Source of the DNA: Bradyrhizobium ontarionense
GTDB taxonomy: Bacteria > Pseudomonadota > Alphaproteobacteria > Rhizobiales > Xanthobacteraceae
Direction of reading: 5' to 3'
DNA length: 64,000 bases
Assembly: GCF_021088345.1 (NCBI RefSeq)
Contig: NZ_CP088156.1
Span: forward strand, 5,952,001 to 6,016,000
This document shows, piece after piece, positions 1-9,105 of this stretch. The translations under genes and the position numbers were made by a program. The notes under the pieces were generated by a model. It was given only the letters and a program-made list of their open reading frames with translations. It was not told the origin of the DNA and did no database searches. Each line of letters opens with the position of its first letter. The stretch's first letter is position 1.

Positions 1-169
1 TCTCGGTGGGCGCATCCACCGTAACGGAGGGGAGATTGCGATCTGATTGGGGTTGGGACTGTGCGGGTTCGATAAGAGCAGCAACAACAGCCGCCGCCGC
101 ACCCAGGGTGGGCAGTCGATGTGACACGGTAGGATGCTCCGATGGACGCTGAGGACGGTGAGGTCAATC

Positions 170-559
170 TCAGGCCTCGCTCGGGGGACCTCTCGTCAGC
201 CGTGGCTGGTGTCGTCGCGCAAGCGTGGCTGCGGCAGGTTTGGAATCTGCGACATCGCTTGCGGGGGCGATCTGATGGATGTGAATCGTGGCGGGTGCGG
301 GGGCAAGCCCTGCGTGTGCTGCGAACACGCAGATGTCGCAGAGAGACTTGTGGAGAGGCGGATGGCTCTTGGGGTCGATCTCCGATGATGAATGATCATC
401 GGAAGCGCAGATCGACAGCTCCAAAGCCGATCCGAACGCCAGAGCGCTGCCTTCCATGCGAGAGGCGAGCGAGCCGGCGAGGATCGTCTGGAAGACGAAC
501 AGCAAAGCGACCGCAAGCATGGCGGTAGAGTGTCGCTCTGCTCGTCGTCCTCCCCGCAT
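170..559 (-). CDS. DUF2946-like small exported protein (copy A)
   Basis: 129 residues. A basic N-terminus is followed by a hydrophobic segment (about residues 14-32, AMLAVALLFVFQTILAG) that reads as a signal peptide or membrane anchor. The mature part has a Cys/His-rich patch, HPPLHKSLCDICVFAAHAG, with a CxxC and neighbouring histidines, as in DUF2946 proteins. The family has no established reaction; its members often sit beside TonB receptors or copper genes. Two further copies of the same layout lie at 1332-1727 and 7466-7852. ATG at 559 has only a weak ribosome-binding site, and the ATG at codon 14 is an alternative start. A role in envelope metal handling is inference. Confidence 0.55.
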   Translation of the reverse strand: MRGGRRAERHSTAMLAVALLFVFQTILAGSLASRMEGSALAFGSALELSICASDDHSSSEIDPKSHPPLHKSLCDICVFAAHAGLAPAPATIHIHQIAPASDVADSKPAAATLARRHQPRLTRGPPSEA

Positions 560-1331
560 GACTTTGTCCCACCACCCCGGTCCCGCGAACGATAGTGTCG
601 AGCTTGGGCGAGTCCATATGTCGCGAAGCCGCGGCGGATCGTCCGGTTACAAGTGTGACGAATATGTCGCATTGTTTCCGCACAATGGCGGTCGTGCTGG
701 CACGGGACGGGTCACCTCCCGAAGTCAGGAAATGTCGGTGGGCGGCGCTGCCGTCGGCAAGGCCCTGCCTTCTCCGACGTCGTCGCCACTGCGTCCGCGA
801 AAGGCGACGCCTGGTTAGCTTGCCGAGCGCACAGGTCCTGGGTGGGCGACCAGATCTGCGTCGAGCTGTCAAATCTTACCGCCTGGATGGACGACTCAGA
901 GATCCCACGTGCCGGTCTCTATGAGCTACCCAGTTGCGCATCGCGCCAAACTGCACTCGACCCATCCGATCGAGAGGGACGGCGGCGAAATCGAGCGCCG
1001 TAACGAGACCGTCGGCATGTCTCCGGCGAGGAGGCCATCGTCGGTCTGTCGCAGGCTGATCAGTTTGGCGAGAGCCGCCAGTGCCCCACCGCGGCCGCGA
1101 CGCCACGGGACACGAAAATGGCCTGGCGACGATGCCCGTCGCAGCCACGATGGCGCGACAAAGCCGCAGAATTGCCGCTCGATGAGAGCTCAACGAAAAT
1201 GAAGCGCGCGCCGACGCGAGACCTCAGTTCGGCCACAGCTCAGGCTGATAGTTGCTGCATGACAGGCGCGGGTTTTCGTCCGGTGATCGGTCAATCAAGA
1301 AATCCCCTGCAGCAGGACAAGCAGTCGGACT
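560..1331. other. Intergenic, no convincing gene
   Basis: Several open frames cross this stretch on both strands. None has a ribosome-binding site, a recognisable motif or a plausible composition: the translations are Arg/Ser/Pro-rich, as expected for antisense frames in GC-rich DNA. I see no RNA gene. It separates the divergent DUF2946-like genes A and B and probably holds their promoters. Confidence 0.5.
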
Positions 1332-1727
1332 ATGTTCCGTTCATTCGGCAATAAGCGGCTACGAGCGCGTGCCTGTGTCGCGCTCGGCCTCGCTTATCTG
1401 CTCGCGTTCCAGGCTCTGATGTTCAGCCTTACGGCAGGGGCGATGGCTGGCTCCGCGGAGCCGGCGATTTCGGACATCTGCAGATCCGAGGGTAACACCA
1501 CCAGTCGCGATGGCTCTGGGCAGGAGCACCAGCAGTCGCACCTTCCCACCTGTTGCCTGACGGGCGGCGCCATGTTCGGCGCGAGCGGCGTGCCGCCGAC
1601 TGCCCCGTCATTGGCAGTGCCTCGGTTGTCTGAGCATAGCGCCTCCGTCCATTGCTCGGCAGACGGCCGTGTCGATATCGGACGCCGGCGAACGCTGTGT
1701 AGCCCCCGCGGTCCACCAATCGCCTGA
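1332..1727 (+). CDS. DUF2946-like small exported protein (copy B)
   Basis: 131 residues. The N-terminal hydrophobic segment (about residues 16-38, ALGLAYLLAFQALMFSLTAG) reads as a signal peptide. A Cys/His region follows (ICRSEG, then HQQSHLPTCCLTGG), matching the layout of the DUF2946-like proteins at 170-559 and 7466-7852. It is followed after about 200 bases by the diheme cytochrome gene on the same strand, so co-transcription is possible. ATG start; the upstream AGGACA is a poor ribosome-binding site. The function of the family is unknown. A periplasmic metal-related role is inferred only from the TonB receptor and copper-associated gene nearby. Confidence 0.55.
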   Translation: MFRSFGNKRLRARACVALGLAYLLAFQALMFSLTAGAMAGSAEPAISDICRSEGNTTSRDGSGQEHQQSHLPTCCLTGGAMFGASGVPPTAPSLAVPRLSEHSASVHCSADGRVDIGRRRTLCSPRGPPIA

Positions 1728-1933
1728 CCCGCTTTACCCGGTTTTGATCGGGAGCGATGCCCGTTGGGGCATCTCCTGACCATCGATACCGATGGTCACG
1801 ACTGCGCCGCGACGGACGATGCCATTCGCCGGACGCGGCCCTGGTCCCGACCATCCCCTTGGGAGTTTCAGGCAAGCGTCGTGCGCACTCAGCGCAAGCG
1901 CTGTCGACCAATCACGACATTCAGGAGTATATC

Positions 1934-2698
1934 ATGTCTTTCAAGTTGCGTTGCCTCGCTGTCTCCATTGCTCTGCTTGTGACGCCGGCCATGGGCGCGG
2001 AAAATTCCCCGATGCCGGACCCGGCGCTCGTCGCCAAGGGGCTGCAGCTCTTCAATGACACAAGCGTGTCGGGCGGGGGCAGTGTCTCCTGCGCGACCTG
2101 TCACTTTTCGACGGGCCATACCAACAACAAGACCTATGTCGGTCTCGAGGTGGTTGCCGACGGCGACGCCAACGGCCGCAGCACGCCGACTTTGTGGGGG
2201 GCCGGCGAGCGCTCGGTGTATGGGTGGGCCGGCACGGCGCCAACGCTCGAAGAGAGCATTCGCGGGATCATCGTCAATCGGATGAAGGGAGCCGAACCGT
2301 CCAAGGAGAATTTGGCGGCCTTGGCGGCCTATGTCCGGTCACTGCCTTATCCGAAGAACTGGCAGCTGAACGACGACGGCACGCCTTCACCGATCGCTAC
2401 AGAAGCGGTGAAACGAGGCTTTGACCTGTTCATCGGCGACGGTGGCTGCGGCACCTGCCATGTCCTGCCCAGTCTCGATAAATCCAGCCGCGACGACATC
2501 GGGACCGGCGGGAAGTTCAAGGTGCCGTCGCTTCGCGCTGTGGCGTCGACCGCTCCGTACTTCCACGATGGGCGTACCGCTTCGCTGCGCGACGCCGTGA
2601 AGCTGATGTGGGGGGTCTATGCCAAAAAAATGGACACGGGTCTCGTGCCGACCGACGCCCAGATCGATGACCTCGTGGCCTATCTGAGCGCGCTCTAG
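1934..2698 (+). CDS. Exported diheme cytochrome c (MauG / cytochrome c peroxidase-like)
   Basis: 254 residues starting at ATG 1934, with AGGAG six bases upstream; the frame is open farther upstream but lacks a signal there. A signal peptide (residues 1-21, ending AMGA) is followed by two CxxCH heme-attachment motifs, SCATCHF near residue 54 and CGTCHV near residue 172. The motif YFHDGRTASLRDAV is typical of the second domain of di-heme peroxidase-like cytochromes. At 254 residues it is shorter than classical CcpA (about 320). It probably acts in the periplasm as a peroxidase or electron-transfer protein; the substrate is unknown. Its position between DUF2946-like genes suggests a link to metal or redox handling. 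Confidence 0.8.
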   Translation: MSFKLRCLAVSIALLVTPAMGAENSPMPDPALVAKGLQLFNDTSVSGGGSVSCATCHFSTGHTNNKTYVGLEVVADGDANGRSTPTLWGAGERSVYGWAGTAPTLEESIRGIIVNRMKGAEPSKENLAALAAYVRSLPYPKNWQLNDDGTPSPIATEAVKRGFDLFIGDGGCGTCHVLPSLDKSSRDDIGTGGKFKVPSLRAVASTAPYFHDGRTASLRDAVKLMWGVYAKKMDTGLVPTDAQIDDLVAYLSAL

Positions 2699-2758
2699 TG
2701 GCTGAGTGACGAGCAGGTGCAGCTTTCGCCGCCACCGCAGCCGTCGCGGTGCGGCGGA

Positions 2759-2800
2759 GAGGGGGACTACCTGGAGCCCCATCCTTGGTGAGTCCCCCTC
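2759..2800. terminator. Inverted repeat, probable terminator
   Basis: GAGGGGGACT (2759-2768) is perfectly complementary to AGTCCCCCTC (2791-2800), with a 22-base loop. A short T-rich run follows on the plus strand (GTTCTTT, about 2806-2812). It lies 60 bases after the cytochrome stop codon. The perfect 10-bp GC-rich stem fits a rho-independent terminator, although the T tract is short. Confidence 0.55.
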
Positions 2801-3025
2801 ACTCCGTTCTTTCGTGTGAGGGTACGAATGCTCAGGGCGAGGCAAATACCTGGTGCATCTCATAAGACGACTTGGTCACGATCTACGCGATGCCTGCGTC
2901 GACCCGCTTGGCTTCGGGCGTATGTGCCGACGATTTCAGGGGAGTCATCCAATGACGGGTAACGCCATCTTCCGTCTCTCTTGGCGACTTGAAGTCCGAG
3001 CGTGGCAAACTGAGGCGAGGTTTCT

Positions 3026-3406
3026 GTGAGAGCGTTCAGCTTGCTTCTGATTGCGAACGTTCTCGCACTACCTATTCATGCTGAGCCGTTGCTGATCCAT
3101 GGGGTGACCGGATACGCTGGCGAATACGAGCTCAGCGGCACGGCGTCACGGCAGGATTTGAACGGAACAAGGACGTTCTCTGGTCCACTGACGGTAAAGC
3201 ACGTCGGACTCTGCACGCGCGATGGCCCGAAAGAATCGGTGGGCGAGATCCGTGTCGATCTCGACAGGCGGTCGTCTCGCATCAGCGCGACGCTGGATTT
3301 CGAAGGCAGCAAGTGCACGTATAAGGGAGTCTTCTCCGAGTCGTATCACGGCTTCATGGATTGTGGTCGGGATGGGAGTTTCCCGCTCAGGATTTGGACC
3401 AAATAG
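3026..3406 (+). CDS. Small secreted hypothetical protein
   Basis: 126 residues, GTG start at 3026 with the purine-rich GAGGCGAGG just upstream. A signal peptide of about 19 residues (ending IHAE) is followed by a compact beta-rich mature domain. This domain carries three cysteines (LCTRDG, SKCTYKG, FMDCGRDG) that could form a disulfide. I recognise the pattern only as a conserved hypothetical periplasmic protein of rhizobia; no reaction can be assigned. It stands alone between the cytochrome gene and the converging metal-uptake operon. Confidence 0.6.
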   Translation: MRAFSLLLIANVLALPIHAEPLLIHGVTGYAGEYELSGTASRQDLNGTRTFSGPLTVKHVGLCTRDGPKESVGEIRVDLDRRSSRISATLDFEGSKCTYKGVFSESYHGFMDCGRDGSFPLRIWTK

Positions 3407-3657
3407 TCCATTGCTTTCCATCGGCTCTGGATATCGACGAAGTCGGTGTTGCGCCTCTATTATCGCACGTGTCGGGTGATGAACGATCAAATGCGGCAAG
3501 GCCTATGGAATTCCGCGCCTCTGCCGATCGGGTCGCGTATCCAATGATTGGCTTCGGGGCTCCGCCGTCTCAGTGACGGATGTTGTCCTAAGACTCTACG
3601 AGATAAGCGGCAACGCACGAAGTACGATGCCAAATCACGACGAGTCAGAATGGCTTC

Positions 3658-4116
3658 CTACTCTTTGCTTCCATGCGCCGGCTTATGTTGATCCGTATCA
3701 CCATTCATCATCGCGATGCCTTCGAAGCGTGAAAACATCGCAGCTTTTTCGGGCGGAAGCCTGGCTTCGGCACTCGACAAATCCTTTTCGAGCCTCTCGG
3801 CATCCGCGAGCGGGACGCCAGCTCTCGCCAATGCGTCCCTGGTCTTGATGCCGTCTCCGGCACAGAGGATGATTCTCCAGGACCCATGCTCGTTGCGCAA
3901 TAGGGCACGGCCGCCCATCTCGCCTTGGGCCCAATCGGCGACTGCGTGCTTGCCTGACACCAAGATCGGTTCGACCGAAAGCGGCTCCTGCGGCTTATCG
4001 AACATGCCATGAAGAAGCTGGCTTATGAATGCCTCGTCAGAGCCTGTCGGCGCGGCCATGCAGGCGACCGGAACGATCATCAGCGACATCAGTGCAACCA
4101 AAGCTTTTCTGAGCAT
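3658..4116 (-). CDS. Copper uptake system-associated protein
   Basis: 152 residues. ATG at 4116 is preferred because AGGAG lies six bases upstream; a TTG two codons earlier is the alternative. A signal peptide of about 20 residues ends ACMA. The mature domain contains QLLHGMFDKPQEPLSVEPI, then VADWAQGEMGGRALLR and WRIILCAGDGI. This order matches proteins annotated as copper uptake system-associated in alpha- and betaproteobacteria. It is the last gene of a probable operon (DUF2946-like, TonB receptor, DJ-1 protein, this gene) with a 47-base gap after the DJ-1 gene. The biochemical role is not established; a periplasmic copper-binding accessory is likely. Confidence 0.65.
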   Translation of the reverse strand: MLRKALVALMSLMIVPVACMAAPTGSDEAFISQLLHGMFDKPQEPLSVEPILVSGKHAVADWAQGEMGGRALLRNEHGSWRIILCAGDGIKTRDALARAGVPLADAERLEKDLSSAEARLPPEKAAMFSRFEGIAMMNGDTDQHKPAHGSKE

Positions 4117-4163
4117 CTTCAACTCCTGAGTGTCACACTGGCTTATGCCGATCCATCCGACGT

Positions 4164-4994
4164 TCAGCCATTGCGGTATCTGGGATAAACCTGTCGGGCG
4201 ACCTTTTCGGCCTGCTTGTTGAAGTCGACGAACATCTCGGTCATCATTTTTGATACCTCAACCGGAGCCTTTGCGGGCGTTCCAGCGTCGTATGGCGGCT
4301 CTGGCGCGTATTGAGCCATCAGTTGAACGGACTCCGCATATTGCCTGTCGCGCAACTGCCCGACCAGCGACAGGCCGAAATCGATACCCGAGGTCACGCC
4401 GCCGGCCGTGATTCTGTTGCGGTCGCGGACGATCCTGTCGTCGCTCTGCGTCGCGCCGAACAGCGGCAACAGCGAAACTGTCGCCCAATGCGACGTCGCG
4501 TTGTAGCCGGTGAAAAGTCCGGCCGCTCCCAGCAGCAATGAACCGGTGCAGACCGAGGTGACGAACTTGGCGCGCGATCCGCGATCCCTGAGAAAGCGAA
4601 GCGTGCCGTCGTCCTGCATGGCGGCGAGCGTGCCGGTCGAGCCACCGGGGACGCAGATGATGTCCAGGTCGAGCGGACACTCATCGAAGGTCGTGCTCGG
4701 CTGAAACATGAGTCCCGTGTCGCTCTTCACGATGTCCCGGCTCTTGCCGACAATGTGGGTCGTCGCGCCGATGAGGCCGGTCAGCATGGCGTGCGGCCCG
4801 ACCATGTCGAGGGCCGTGAACTCCGGATAGACGAGGAAGGCGATTTGCTCCTTTCCCATCCAGCTCGCGGGCACTTGCGACATGTCATGAGCGGTCGTCG
4901 TTCCGGCCGCGACGTCGGCGGCCGGAGCGGACCGCAGACCCGCCGTGGCGAGGCCTGCGGCAGAGGCGAGAAGCAGGTCTCGTTTCGATATCAT
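4164..4994 (-). CDS. Exported DJ-1/PfpI family protein (isonitrile hydratase-like)
   Basis: 276 residues from ATG 4994, with AGGGAG upstream; the frame extends 22 codons farther without a signal. A signal-like N-terminus (residues 1-25) is unusual for this family. The core contains FTALDMVGPHAML (the conserved Asp), ICVPGGSTGT and the nucleophile elbow SVCTGSLLLGAAGL, with Cys-Thr as in Pseudomonas isonitrile hydratase InhA, and RNRITAGGVTSGIDFGL. It lies 40 bases after the TonB receptor gene and before the copper-associated gene, so it appears to be part of a metal-uptake operon. The substrate is unknown. Confidence 0.75.
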   Translation of the reverse strand: MISKRDLLLASAAGLATAGLRSAPAADVAAGTTTAHDMSQVPASWMGKEQIAFLVYPEFTALDMVGPHAMLTGLIGATTHIVGKSRDIVKSDTGLMFQPSTTFDECPLDLDIICVPGGSTGTLAAMQDDGTLRFLRDRGSRAKFVTSVCTGSLLLGAAGLFTGYNATSHWATVSLLPLFGATQSDDRIVRDRNRITAGGVTSGIDFGLSLVGQLRDRQYAESVQLMAQYAPEPPYDAGTPAKAPVEVSKMMTEMFVDFNKQAEKVARQVYPRYRNG

Positions 4995-5034
4995 TCGTTC
5001 ACTCCCTTGACGGTGATAAGCCGAGACGACGATA

Positions 5035-7368
5035 TCAGTATCGATAGGACAGCGTGCCATAGAAGGCGCGGCCGTCGCCCGGGGCCACCTGGCCGCCGAA
5101 CCAGGTGAAGGGCACGAAATATTTCTGGCCGGTCAGGTTCTTGACATTGAAGGATGCCCGCCAGTGCTCGGTCTCATAGGCGATCTTGGCGTCGACGGTG
5201 AAATATCCCGGCGTCTTGTAGAGATTGAAGTTGTCGACGTACTGCGAGGACGCCACATAGACACCAGCGCCGGCGCTCCAGCCTCGGAGAGCGGGCCAGT
5301 CGAAGGTGTAGTTGACCCAGAAGCGGCCTGAATCCTCGGGCACGCCGGGGACCCTGTTGCCTTGCGGCGTTCCCGAATTCGAGTCGGAGTACCTGACATC
5401 GGTGTGACCGTAGCTGGCAATCACCTTCCAATTCCTGGTGGGCTGCCAGATCAAGTCGGCTTCATAGCCCTTGGATTCCTGCGCAGACTGGGCCCCGACG
5501 CCGACGCCAATGACGACAGGCACGTTCTGGCGCCGGATGTCGAACGCCGCCACGGTGCCGGTCAACTGGTCGTTGATGTTGAACTTGAAGCCGCCTTCGA
5601 CCTGCTTCGATGTCTCAGGCTGAACGTTGGTGTTCAAGGCTTGAGTGAAGGTCGATGCCTGCATGCCCTCGCTATAGCTGCCGTAGACCGAAAGTCCCGG
5701 AACAAGATCGAGAACGGCTCCGGCCCGGGGCAGAGCCCTGGTCGTGTCGGACCCGAACTGTGTCGGCGAGAAGACGCCCAAACTAAACGGGTAGTTTTCG
5801 ACATAGTCGATATTGATGCTGGCGAGCCGCACGCCGGCGAGGATATGAAGCCGGTCGTAGATCGTCGACTGCAATTGCGTGTAGAGGCCCTTGGTGGTGT
5901 AGACGCTATTGATGTCGGTATACAAAAAAAACGTCGGCGAGGCCGTGCTGGGGTCCGTGTACGGCGTCGGGAACATGGGGCTGTTCAACAGATCAACCGG
6001 CAGAACGCCGAGGTCGGCGTTCATGTGACCGCGATCCGTGATGCGGCTGTAGTCGGCGCCAGTGAGCCAGACGTTGTTGGTCGGTCCCAACCTGAACCGC
6101 GCCTCCAGATTGGGATTGACGGAGATCTCCCGCTGTTTCTGCAAGAGCTCGATATTCTGCAGGGCCCATGTGGTTGGCGGAAAATCCGGTGCCGCGCTGA
6201 GTGTCGTCTGGCTCCTCTGATCGAAGTTCTGGTCCGCCCAGCGTGCCTTGATGTTGAAGGACCAGATGGGATCGAATCTGTGGTCGAACGTCGCTGTGAC
6301 GCTCTTCACTTCGCTGTAGCTCTTCGGAATGTTCGAGGGGCCGATGTAGAGATCCGGATTGAGGCGGAAGCTTCCCGCCACGGTCCCGACCGCCGGCAAG
6401 CCCTGGTAGGCCTGCTGCTCGAGCCGCGAGAGGCGCCCCTGGATCGTCAGCGTCGTGTCTTCCTTATTCGTCAGTGTCAGCGTTGGATTCAGCGAGTAGC
6501 GGTCCTGATGCACAACATCGACGAATGTGTTGTTTGACGTATAAGCGCCCGTGAACCGGAACAGCACGGTCTTGTCGGGCGAAAGCGGCTGGTTGACGTC
6601 AAAATACGGCTGCACGTAGCTCTTCGAGCCAAACGTCACACCTGTTTCCAGGCTTGCCTTGTCTGTCGGCAGCTTCGAGACGATGTTGATGGCGCCACCG
6701 AGCGGGCTCCCGGCTCCGCCGCCATACAGGATGGCATTTGGTCCCTTCAGCACCTCGATCCGTTCAACATTCACAAGCGAATCGCGGTCGCCGACGTTGT
6801 ACATGTTGAACATGCCGTCGAGATATTGTTGGGCAAGGAAACCGCGAATGGTGGTCTGGCCAAAAGGTCCCGTGGTGCCAATTGCGAGCGTATTCGTTCC
6901 CTGCACGTTGGAGACATTCTGGATGGCCTCGGTGACCGTGACGTTGTTCTGGTCCGCGATCACGCTTCTGGGGATCACCTGAATCGACTGCGGGACCTGC
7001 TCGATCGGCGTCGCCGTCTTGGTTGCGGAGGACGCAGACAGCGCCCGATAGCCATCGACGGGCCCCGCGGTCGTCAGCGTGGTTCCCGGCGGGAGTTTGA
7101 GACCCGGCAAATCCAGTGCTGGATTATACGTTCCGAGGGCATTTGGGAGTGGCTTGTCCGCAGCTGTTGGTGCCGTGGGCTTTGCGCTTGCGCGCCTCGC
7201 TTGTTTGGTGCCCGACCTGTTTCCGGCAACGATCGCGGCAGCAGGTCGTGTCTGGCCTGGTGCCTGGACAGTCACGCCGGGTAGTTCTGAGGGTTGGGCA
7301 AGAACGACTTCGGGAACGGCGAGAAGGGCAACGAAGCTCACGCCTCCCAAGGCACGAAAGCGAAACAT
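5035..7368 (-). CDS. TonB-dependent outer-membrane receptor (siderophore type)
   Basis: 777 residues. ATG 7368 is chosen because a clear signal peptide (MFRFRALGGVSFVALLAVP) begins there and AGAGAG precedes it; the frame stays open 87 codons upstream without meaning. A plug domain (about residues 120-250) carries PIEQVPQSIQVIPRSVI and the DSLVNVERIEVLKGPNAILY segment, followed by a 22-strand-type barrel and a C-terminal aromatic residue (GTLSYRY). It imports a metal chelate or heme-like ligand across the outer membrane using TonB energy. The siderophore-receptor type is clear. A copper ligand is suggested only by the downstream copper-associated gene and the adjacent DUF2946-like gene. Confidence 0.9.
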   Translation of the reverse strand: MFRFRALGGVSFVALLAVPEVVLAQPSELPGVTVQAPGQTRPAAAIVAGNRSGTKQARRASAKPTAPTAADKPLPNALGTYNPALDLPGLKLPPGTTLTTAGPVDGYRALSASSATKTATPIEQVPQSIQVIPRSVIADQNNVTVTEAIQNVSNVQGTNTLAIGTTGPFGQTTIRGFLAQQYLDGMFNMYNVGDRDSLVNVERIEVLKGPNAILYGGGAGSPLGGAINIVSKLPTDKASLETGVTFGSKSYVQPYFDVNQPLSPDKTVLFRFTGAYTSNNTFVDVVHQDRYSLNPTLTLTNKEDTTLTIQGRLSRLEQQAYQGLPAVGTVAGSFRLNPDLYIGPSNIPKSYSEVKSVTATFDHRFDPIWSFNIKARWADQNFDQRSQTTLSAAPDFPPTTWALQNIELLQKQREISVNPNLEARFRLGPTNNVWLTGADYSRITDRGHMNADLGVLPVDLLNSPMFPTPYTDPSTASPTFFLYTDINSVYTTKGLYTQLQSTIYDRLHILAGVRLASINIDYVENYPFSLGVFSPTQFGSDTTRALPRAGAVLDLVPGLSVYGSYSEGMQASTFTQALNTNVQPETSKQVEGGFKFNINDQLTGTVAAFDIRRQNVPVVIGVGVGAQSAQESKGYEADLIWQPTRNWKVIASYGHTDVRYSDSNSGTPQGNRVPGVPEDSGRFWVNYTFDWPALRGWSAGAGVYVASSQYVDNFNLYKTPGYFTVDAKIAYETEHWRASFNVKNLTGQKYFVPFTWFGGQVAPGDGRAFYGTLSYRY

Positions 7369-7465
7369 CTGAATCTCTCTAACTCGGGCGCACGGCCCGC
7401 CAACGGTCGGCAACAGCATCAATTGCGGCCGGCCGGCCGCAACGATCTTGCGATTTTTGGAAAAG

Positions 7466-7852
7466 TCAGGAGTTCGATGAAGGAGGAGCGCGCGCCTTGG
7501 CCTGAGTGCCCTTAAGCGAGCCCTCCAGGTCTTGGGCCATGTTGTGCCAGACCACGGTCGACGGCGATCGACAGGGCGCGGCAACGGCGATGTTTGGCGT
7601 GTCCAGTGTTGCGCTGGCATGCGCCGCAAGGCAGCTCAGGGCGCAAACACCATCGTGGACATGGCGGTCGGTCTGGTCAGGCTGCCTGCCGGCTTCCCCG
7701 CTCCCGGAGTGGCAGATCGCGATATCGCCAAGGGTGGTCAATGGATCGGAGACGGCAGAAGCCGCTGCCCATGACGCCGCGACGGGCGCGATGATCTGCA
7801 TCATCAGCGCCAACAAAAACGCGGGGATATGGAGTTGCAGCCGTTGCCGCAC
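7466..7852 (-). CDS. DUF2946-like small exported protein (copy C)
   Basis: 128 residues, GTG start at 7852. The hydrophobic segment FLLALMMQIIAPVAASWAAA (about residues 12-31) reads as a signal peptide. The mature part has DIAICHSGSG, then HVHDGVCALSCLAAHAS, a histidine/cysteine cluster like those of copies A (170-559) and B (1332-1727). It lies 97 bases upstream of the TonB receptor on the same strand and is probably the first gene of that operon. The C-terminal 30 residues are Lys/Ala/Ser-rich and not conserved-looking. Function unknown. Confidence 0.6.
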   Translation of the reverse strand: MRQRLQLHIPAFLLALMMQIIAPVAASWAAASAVSDPLTTLGDIAICHSGSGEAGRQPDQTDRHVHDGVCALSCLAAHASATLDTPNIAVAAPCRSPSTVVWHNMAQDLEGSLKGTQAKARAPPSSNS

Positions 7853-8328
7853 GAGTCACTGCCTCGTTGGAGTACCTGGACCTAATCATGGTGCGAGAGG
7901 AGAGTCGACGGCACCGACCTTGCTCGCGAGTGCACCAAGCGACCCAGACGAAAATGCGCGCCAACTGTCTCTCAAATGTCACGCGGGTCGATCGTAGAAG
8001 CACTGAGGATTCTGACGGGTCATGCGGTAACTCCCCCCGAATCCGGGCAGTCAACTTCTACGCGGTCATGTAGCCCGTGGCGCTATTGCCGAGCTTTGAG
8101 GAGATGGAGCAAATCTCTTCCGTTGGATATCGACGGACGAGTACGTGGCTGCGGGCGACACAATAAGTAGCTTCGAACGCCGCAGCGCACCTTGGGGGTG
8201 TAAACTTCGCGATCTCAGTGAGCCCAAGGCTGTGTAGTTTGCCGCGAAGGATTTTGCGTTCTGGGGCAGGGCACTGCCGGCGTAGAGTCTGGCGTGCCGT
8301 TGATGGTCAGCGTTTAAGGGGACCATAG
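7853..8328. other. Intergenic, no convincing gene
   Basis: About 480 bases separate the minus-strand metal operon from the minus-strand amino-acid transporter. Open frames here lack ribosome-binding sites and recognisable content. The promoter of the metal-uptake operon (copy C gene) should lie in its left part. I could not identify a convincing Fur or copper-responsive operator by eye. Confidence 0.45.
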
Positions 8329-9105
8329 CTACGCCAGGATTGCCGTTAGGAACTGCAGGATCCGCGGATCCTTGCTGCCGAAGAACGCATCGGGCGATCC
8401 GGACAAGCGAATGCGACCATTCTCCATGAATACGATCTTGTCGGCGATCTCCCGCGCGAACGCCATTTCGTGGGTGACCACGACCATCGTCATGCCGCCG
8501 GCCGCGATGTCGCGCAGCACGCTCAAGACCTCGCGGCGCAGTTCCGGGTCGAGTGCCGAGGTCGGCTCGTCGAACAGCATGACTTGCGGTCGCATCGCCA
8601 GGGCGCGCGCGATCGCGACCCTTTGCTTCTGCCCGCCGGAAAGTGTCGCGGGATAGGCATTCGCCTTGCTCCCTAGTCCCATCCGCTCCAGCAGGCCCAG
8701 CGCCTCCGCGTGGGCGCTCTCACGGTCCAGCCGTTTCACGCTGATGAGACCTTCGGCCACGTTCGCCAGTGCGGTCATGTGTGGAAAAAGGTTGAAGGCC
8801 TGAAACACCATGGCGGTCTTGAGCCGGATCCGTCGCGTCAGCAGGGTTTCGGCGCGCGTGGTGTGGACGCCAGGCGCGAAGCTCAAGGTGTCGCCACCGA
8901 CTGTAACCCGGCCGGCGCTGGGCCGTTCGAGCAGATTGATGCTGCGCAGGAGCGTCGTCTTGCCCGAGCCGGAAGGGCCGACCAGCACGACGACCTCGCC
9001 AGGTGCGACATCGAGGTCGATCGTTTGCAATACATCGACCGTGCCGAAGCGCTTTTGGAGCCCGCGGATCGAGACGGCGCATTCGGCTTGGTCGCTTGCG
9101 CTCAT
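8329..9105 (-). CDS. Polar amino-acid ABC transporter, ATP-binding subunit
   Basis: 258 residues. ATG 9105 overlaps the stop codon of the permease gene (ATGA), which fixes the start; a longer frame begins inside the permease gene. Walker A GPSGSGKTTLL, the Q-loop region AMVFQAFNLFPHM, signature LSGGQKQR, Walker B VMLFDEPTSALDPE and the H-loop VTHEM are all present. These are typical of the GlnQ/HisP class that energises uptake of polar amino acids at the inner membrane. It is the last gene of a three-gene operon transcribed leftward (binding protein, permease, ATPase). Confidence 0.93.
   Translation of the reverse strand: MSASDQAECAVSIRGLQKRFGTVDVLQTIDLDVAPGEVVVLVGPSGSGKTTLLRSINLLERPSAGRVTVGGDTLSFAPGVHTTRAETLLTRRIRLKTAMVFQAFNLFPHMTALANVAEGLISVKRLDRESAHAEALGLLERMGLGSKANAYPATLSGGQKQRVAIARALAMRPQVMLFDEPTSALDPELRREVLSVLRDIAAGGMTMVVVTHEMAFAREIADKIVFMENGRIRLSGSPDAFFGSKDPRILQFLTAILA

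Noticed and set aside
560..1331. Open frames of 60-158 codons on both strands
   Set aside because: No start signals, Arg/Ser/Pro-rich translations, mutually overlapping; typical of GC-rich non-coding DNA.
7369..7629. N-terminal extension of the TonB receptor by 87 codons
   Set aside because: The extension would place a signal peptide in the interior. The ATG at 7368 has its own site and the normal N-terminus.
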